Assembly (NCBI GenBank): GCA_025450375.1 | Contig: JANWHO010000350.1 | Location: forward strand, 1-8,028 | DNA: 8,028 bases | Reading direction: 5' to 3' | From: Chloroflexota bacterium | Lineage (GTDB): Bacteria; Chloroflexota; UBA5177; JANWHV01 | In this document: in pieces, positions 6,502-8,028 of the stretch | Numbering within the stretch: the stretch's first letter is position 1 | How the letters are laid out: every line of letters begins with the position of its first letter | Translations under genes and position numbers: made by a program | Notes under the pieces: model-generated | Told to the model about the DNA's origin: nothing | Database searches by the model: none | What the model saw: only the letters and a program-made list of their open reading frames with translations

Positions 6502-7113
6502 TCAGAGCGTAGTGTCCGGGGCACCCTCGAAGAGGTCGCCGGCTCTGAATTCGATGGTCGGCAGGCAGTCGAAGCGAATCGGTTCGTCACCCTGATAGGT
6601 GCGCGGGTTATCGTACTGGCCCGCCGGCGCGAGGCGATAGTGCCGGAGCGCCCGTGCTCCGGGATCGATGATCACATATTCCGGCAGGCCGGCTCGAGCG
6701 TACGCCTCCAACTTCACCCGCTCATCGTACGCACGATTGCCGGGCGATAGGATCTCGGCCAATAGATCGGGTATGCCGCGTACTCGGCGATCGCGAATTA
6801 TGCCGCTGTTCGCGGCGCGAATCAGGCCGAAATCCGGTTGCACGGGGTCGCAACCCGGCATCAATACCCCAATCGGCGAGAAGAACGGAATGGCTAACCC
6901 CTGCTGTTTGGCGGCCGTGCCTACCAACTCCACCAAACGCAGGACAATCCATTGGTGGAAGAAACTAGGCGCGGTACTCATGTACAGCACTCCATCGATC
7001 ACTTCATAGCGGTTGCCGTCGTCCGGCAAAGTCTCCCATAGCTCGTGATTCCAGTGACCTTGCGGCGGCCCCGCCACCGAGGGTGCGTCGGTAGGAAGGA
7101 TCAAGACGGTCAT
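6502..7113 (-). CDS. Uma2-family protein (predicted PD-(D/E)XK nuclease fold, formerly DUF820)
   Basis: A protein of 203 residues whose biological role is not established for the family. The restriction-endonuclease-like core is intact. It has ENRYEVI-type opening residues (NRYEVIDGVLYM, 34-45), then VQPDFGLI with Asp94, then DLLAEILSPGNRAYD with Glu120 and Asp130. Lys134 follows in the helix RVKLEAYARAGLPEYVIIDP. These fit the metal-binding PD...ExK site of Uma2. ATG 7113 is chosen because GGAG stands 6 nt upstream. The frame is open to 7194, but the added 27 residues look non-conserved. These genes occur in many copies in Chloroflexota, Cyanobacteria and Deinococcota, usually alone as here. 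It is convergent with the APH-like gene and divergent from the SAM-riboswitch leader. Its stop lies just beyond the nested repeats. Confidence 0.92.
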   Translation of the reverse strand: MTVLILPTDAPSVAGPPQGHWNHELWETLPDDGNRYEVIDGVLYMSTAPSFFHQWIVLRLVELVGTAAKQQGLAIPFFSPIGVLMPGCDPVQPDFGLIRAANSGIIRDRRVRGIPDLLAEILSPGNRAYDERVKLEAYARAGLPEYVIIDPGARALRHYRLAPAGQYDNPRTYQGDEPIRFDCLPTIEFRAGDLFEGAPDTTL

Positions 7114-7158
7114 CGATTTCTCCAGCGAAACGGCTGCTTGTCGCGGGATGCTTCTCGG

Positions 7159-7164
7159 ATCATA
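7159..7164 (-). promoter_or_regulatory. Possible -10 box for the Uma2 gene
   Basis: TATGAT on the minus strand, 46 nt before the chosen ATG, matches the -10 consensus well (five of six). The hexamer 17 bp upstream (TTCCGT) is a poor -35, so this is only a candidate. The surrounding 7114-7218 holds nothing else that I can name. Confidence 0.25.
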
Positions 7165-7218
7165 GCAGCTTCCACGCTCGCACGGAATCGACAATCCCGC
7201 CCGAGATGATCGAAACTA

Positions 7219-7248
7219 TAGACATACCCCCGTCCCGCGGTATATACT
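7219..7248 (+). promoter_or_regulatory. Probable sigma-70 promoter of the SAM-riboswitch leader
   Basis: TAGACA at 7219-7224 (five of six matches to TTGACA) is followed after 18 bp by TATACT at 7243-7248 (five of six matches to TATAAT). Transcription would begin near 7255, about 45 nt before the first riboswitch stem. This is the right direction and distance to drive the leader. It rests on sequence match alone. Confidence 0.55.
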
Positions 7249-7300
7249 TCGTCTCACGATCCGCGGTCGAGCCTCAGCAATTTTACAAGTGAATACGACG

Positions 7301-7412
<112 letters not shown>

Positions 7413-7447
7413 ACGCGTATACCCCTATTGCGGACTATGCCGTTTTC

Positions 7448-7478
7448 CCTCCTTCTTTTTTGAGATGGAGGATTTTTT
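7448..7478 (+). terminator. First intrinsic terminator-like hairpin in the leader
   Basis: CCTCC (7448-7452) pairs with GGAGG (7467-7471). After one T/T mismatch, TCTT (7454-7457) pairs with GAGA (7462-7465) over a four-T loop. ATTTTTT follows at once (T-run 7473-7478). The stem is A/T-rich inside and weaker than the next hairpin, so it may be a partial terminator or a component of the expression platform. Confidence 0.6.
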
Positions 7479-7498
7479 ATACTCCGCACCCTCATACG

Positions 7499-7535
7499 CT
7501 CCTCATGGACCAGCACCATGGGGAGTTTTTGTTTT
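7499..7535 (+). terminator. Second, strong intrinsic terminator (riboswitch expression platform)
   Basis: CTCCTCATGG (7499-7508) pairs with CCATGGGGAG (7516-7525), ten pairs with one U-G, over a 7-nt loop, then TTTTTGTTTT. Its left arm CTCCTCAT is complementary, with one bulged C, to ATGAGAG (7406-7412), the 3' strand of riboswitch stem P1. Without SAM, P1's 3' strand could therefore pair with this arm and act as antiterminator. The ribosome binding site starts immediately after the T-rich run. Confidence 0.85.
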
Positions 7536-7551
7536 GGGGAGGTGGATGACC

Positions 7552-8028
7552 ATGCTTCAATACCAACCGTCCTTATATTCCGACCCGCGCGGCGATCTTG
7601 CCTATCCATGCCTACTTGAACCCAACGAGGAGCCCTCGCGGCTCCGTCTGGTGGGTGACGACCTGGAAGTGCCGCTGGTCACCGGCGAATCGCGCCGGCA
7701 CGTCAACTTCGACTACGCGGCCAGCACCCCGCCCCTGGTGGAAGTGTGGGAGGCCGTACAGCGGCTGCTCCCCTTCTACAGTAGCGTGCATCGCGGGGCG
7801 GGCTATAAATCCCAGGTCTCCACGACGGCCTACGAACAGGCTCGGACGACGATAAGAACCTTCTTTGGCGCCCGATCTGACGACACGTTGATCTTTACCC
7901 GCCACACCACCGATGCCCTCAACCTCCTGGCCGCCTGTCTACCCGAGGGCGCCCGTGTCCTGACCACGGCGGTGGAGCACCACGCCAATTTGCTGCCCTG
8001 GCGGCGCGCAAGCGTAGAGTACCTGCCG
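7552..8028 (+). CDS. Class V aminotransferase / cysteine-desulfurase-like PLP enzyme (partial, runs off right edge)
   Basis: PLP-dependent fold-type I enzyme; 159 N-terminal residues are visible. Family marks are FDYAASTPP (53-61, the substrate-pocket opening of the NifS/SufS fold), VHRGAGYKSQVSTTAYEQAR (79-98), the cofactor-phosphate loop TRHTTDALN (116-124), and VEHHANLLPW (141-150) with the histidine that stacks on the PLP ring. The Schiff-base lysine and any catalytic cysteine lie outside the window, so desulfurase activity cannot be judged. About 50 residues precede the conserved domain, longer than in SufS. ATG 7552 is preferred because GGAGG ends 9 nt upstream; ATG 7546 in the same frame would leave only 3 nt. 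It is the gene under the SAM-I riboswitch, which implies a role in cysteine/methionine or related sulfur metabolism, or at least repression by SAM. The exact reaction is unknown. Confidence 0.9.
   Translation, partial: MLQYQPSLYSDPRGDLAYPCLLEPNEEPSRLRLVGDDLEVPLVTGESRRHVNFDYAASTPPLVEVWEAVQRLLPFYSSVHRGAGYKSQVSTTAYEQARTTIRTFFGARSDDTLIFTRHTTDALNLLAACLPEGARVLTTAVEHHANLLPWRRASVEYLP

Noticed and set aside
7114..7194. Upstream extension of the Uma2 frame
   Set aside because: ATG 7113 has GGAG at ideal spacing. The extra 27 residues match nothing in the family.

Overview
The window is GC-rich bacterial chromosome with compact genes, frequent GTG or TTG starts and clear Shine-Dalgarno sites. The gene families (an FhaA/FhaB pair next to a RodA-type flippase/polymerase and a short class B PBP, a Uma2-family protein, and an S-box leader in front of a class V aminotransferase) and the GTAGGGGCG-type palindrome best suggest a Chloroflexota-like (Thermomicrobia or relative) or actinobacterial genome. 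This placement is inference from gene content, not a database match.

Layout. Minus strand, 1-3944: a tightly coupled four-gene cell-envelope operon transcribed leftward in the order fhaA (3944-3183), fhaB (3186-2725), rodA/ftsW-like (2722-1433) and pbpA-like class B penicillin-binding protein (1440 to beyond the left edge). Three of the junctions overlap or nearly touch. The order is that of the actinobacterial fhaA-fhaB-pstP-rodA-pbpA-pknA-pknB locus, except that no PP2C phosphatase lies between fhaB and rodA. Whether kinases follow pbpA cannot be seen. The logic is phosphothreonine-reading FHA proteins beside a SEDS glycosyltransferase and its partner transpeptidase.

Plus strand, 4120-6280: a divergent dedA-family membrane protein gene followed 21 nt later by a bcp/PrxQ peroxiredoxin (probable operon), then an aminoglycoside-phosphotransferase-fold kinase of unknown substrate. 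The 175-bp region between fhaA and dedA holds two oppositely directed TATACT hexamers. The convergent gap 6281-6501 carries two concentric inverted repeats: an inner pair of perfect 20-bp arms beginning GGTAGGGGCG, and an outer pair matching at 15 of 16 positions.

Minus strand, 7113-6502: a Uma2-family (PD-(D/E)XK fold) gene. Divergent from it, 7219-7551 is a complete regulatory leader: a likely sigma-70 promoter, a canonical SAM-I (S-box) riboswitch, two successive intrinsic-terminator hairpins with a visible possible antiterminator pairing, and a strong ribosome binding site. It controls a class V aminotransferase/cysteine-desulfurase-like gene that runs off the right edge. This is the best-defined regulatory unit in the window. 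It predicts that a PLP enzyme of sulfur or amino-acid metabolism is shut off when SAM is plentiful.

I did not find a clearly undescribed multi-gene system. The most distinctive items are the SAM-controlled aminotransferase leader, the phosphatase-less fha-rodA-pbpA operon and the nested palindromic repeat.
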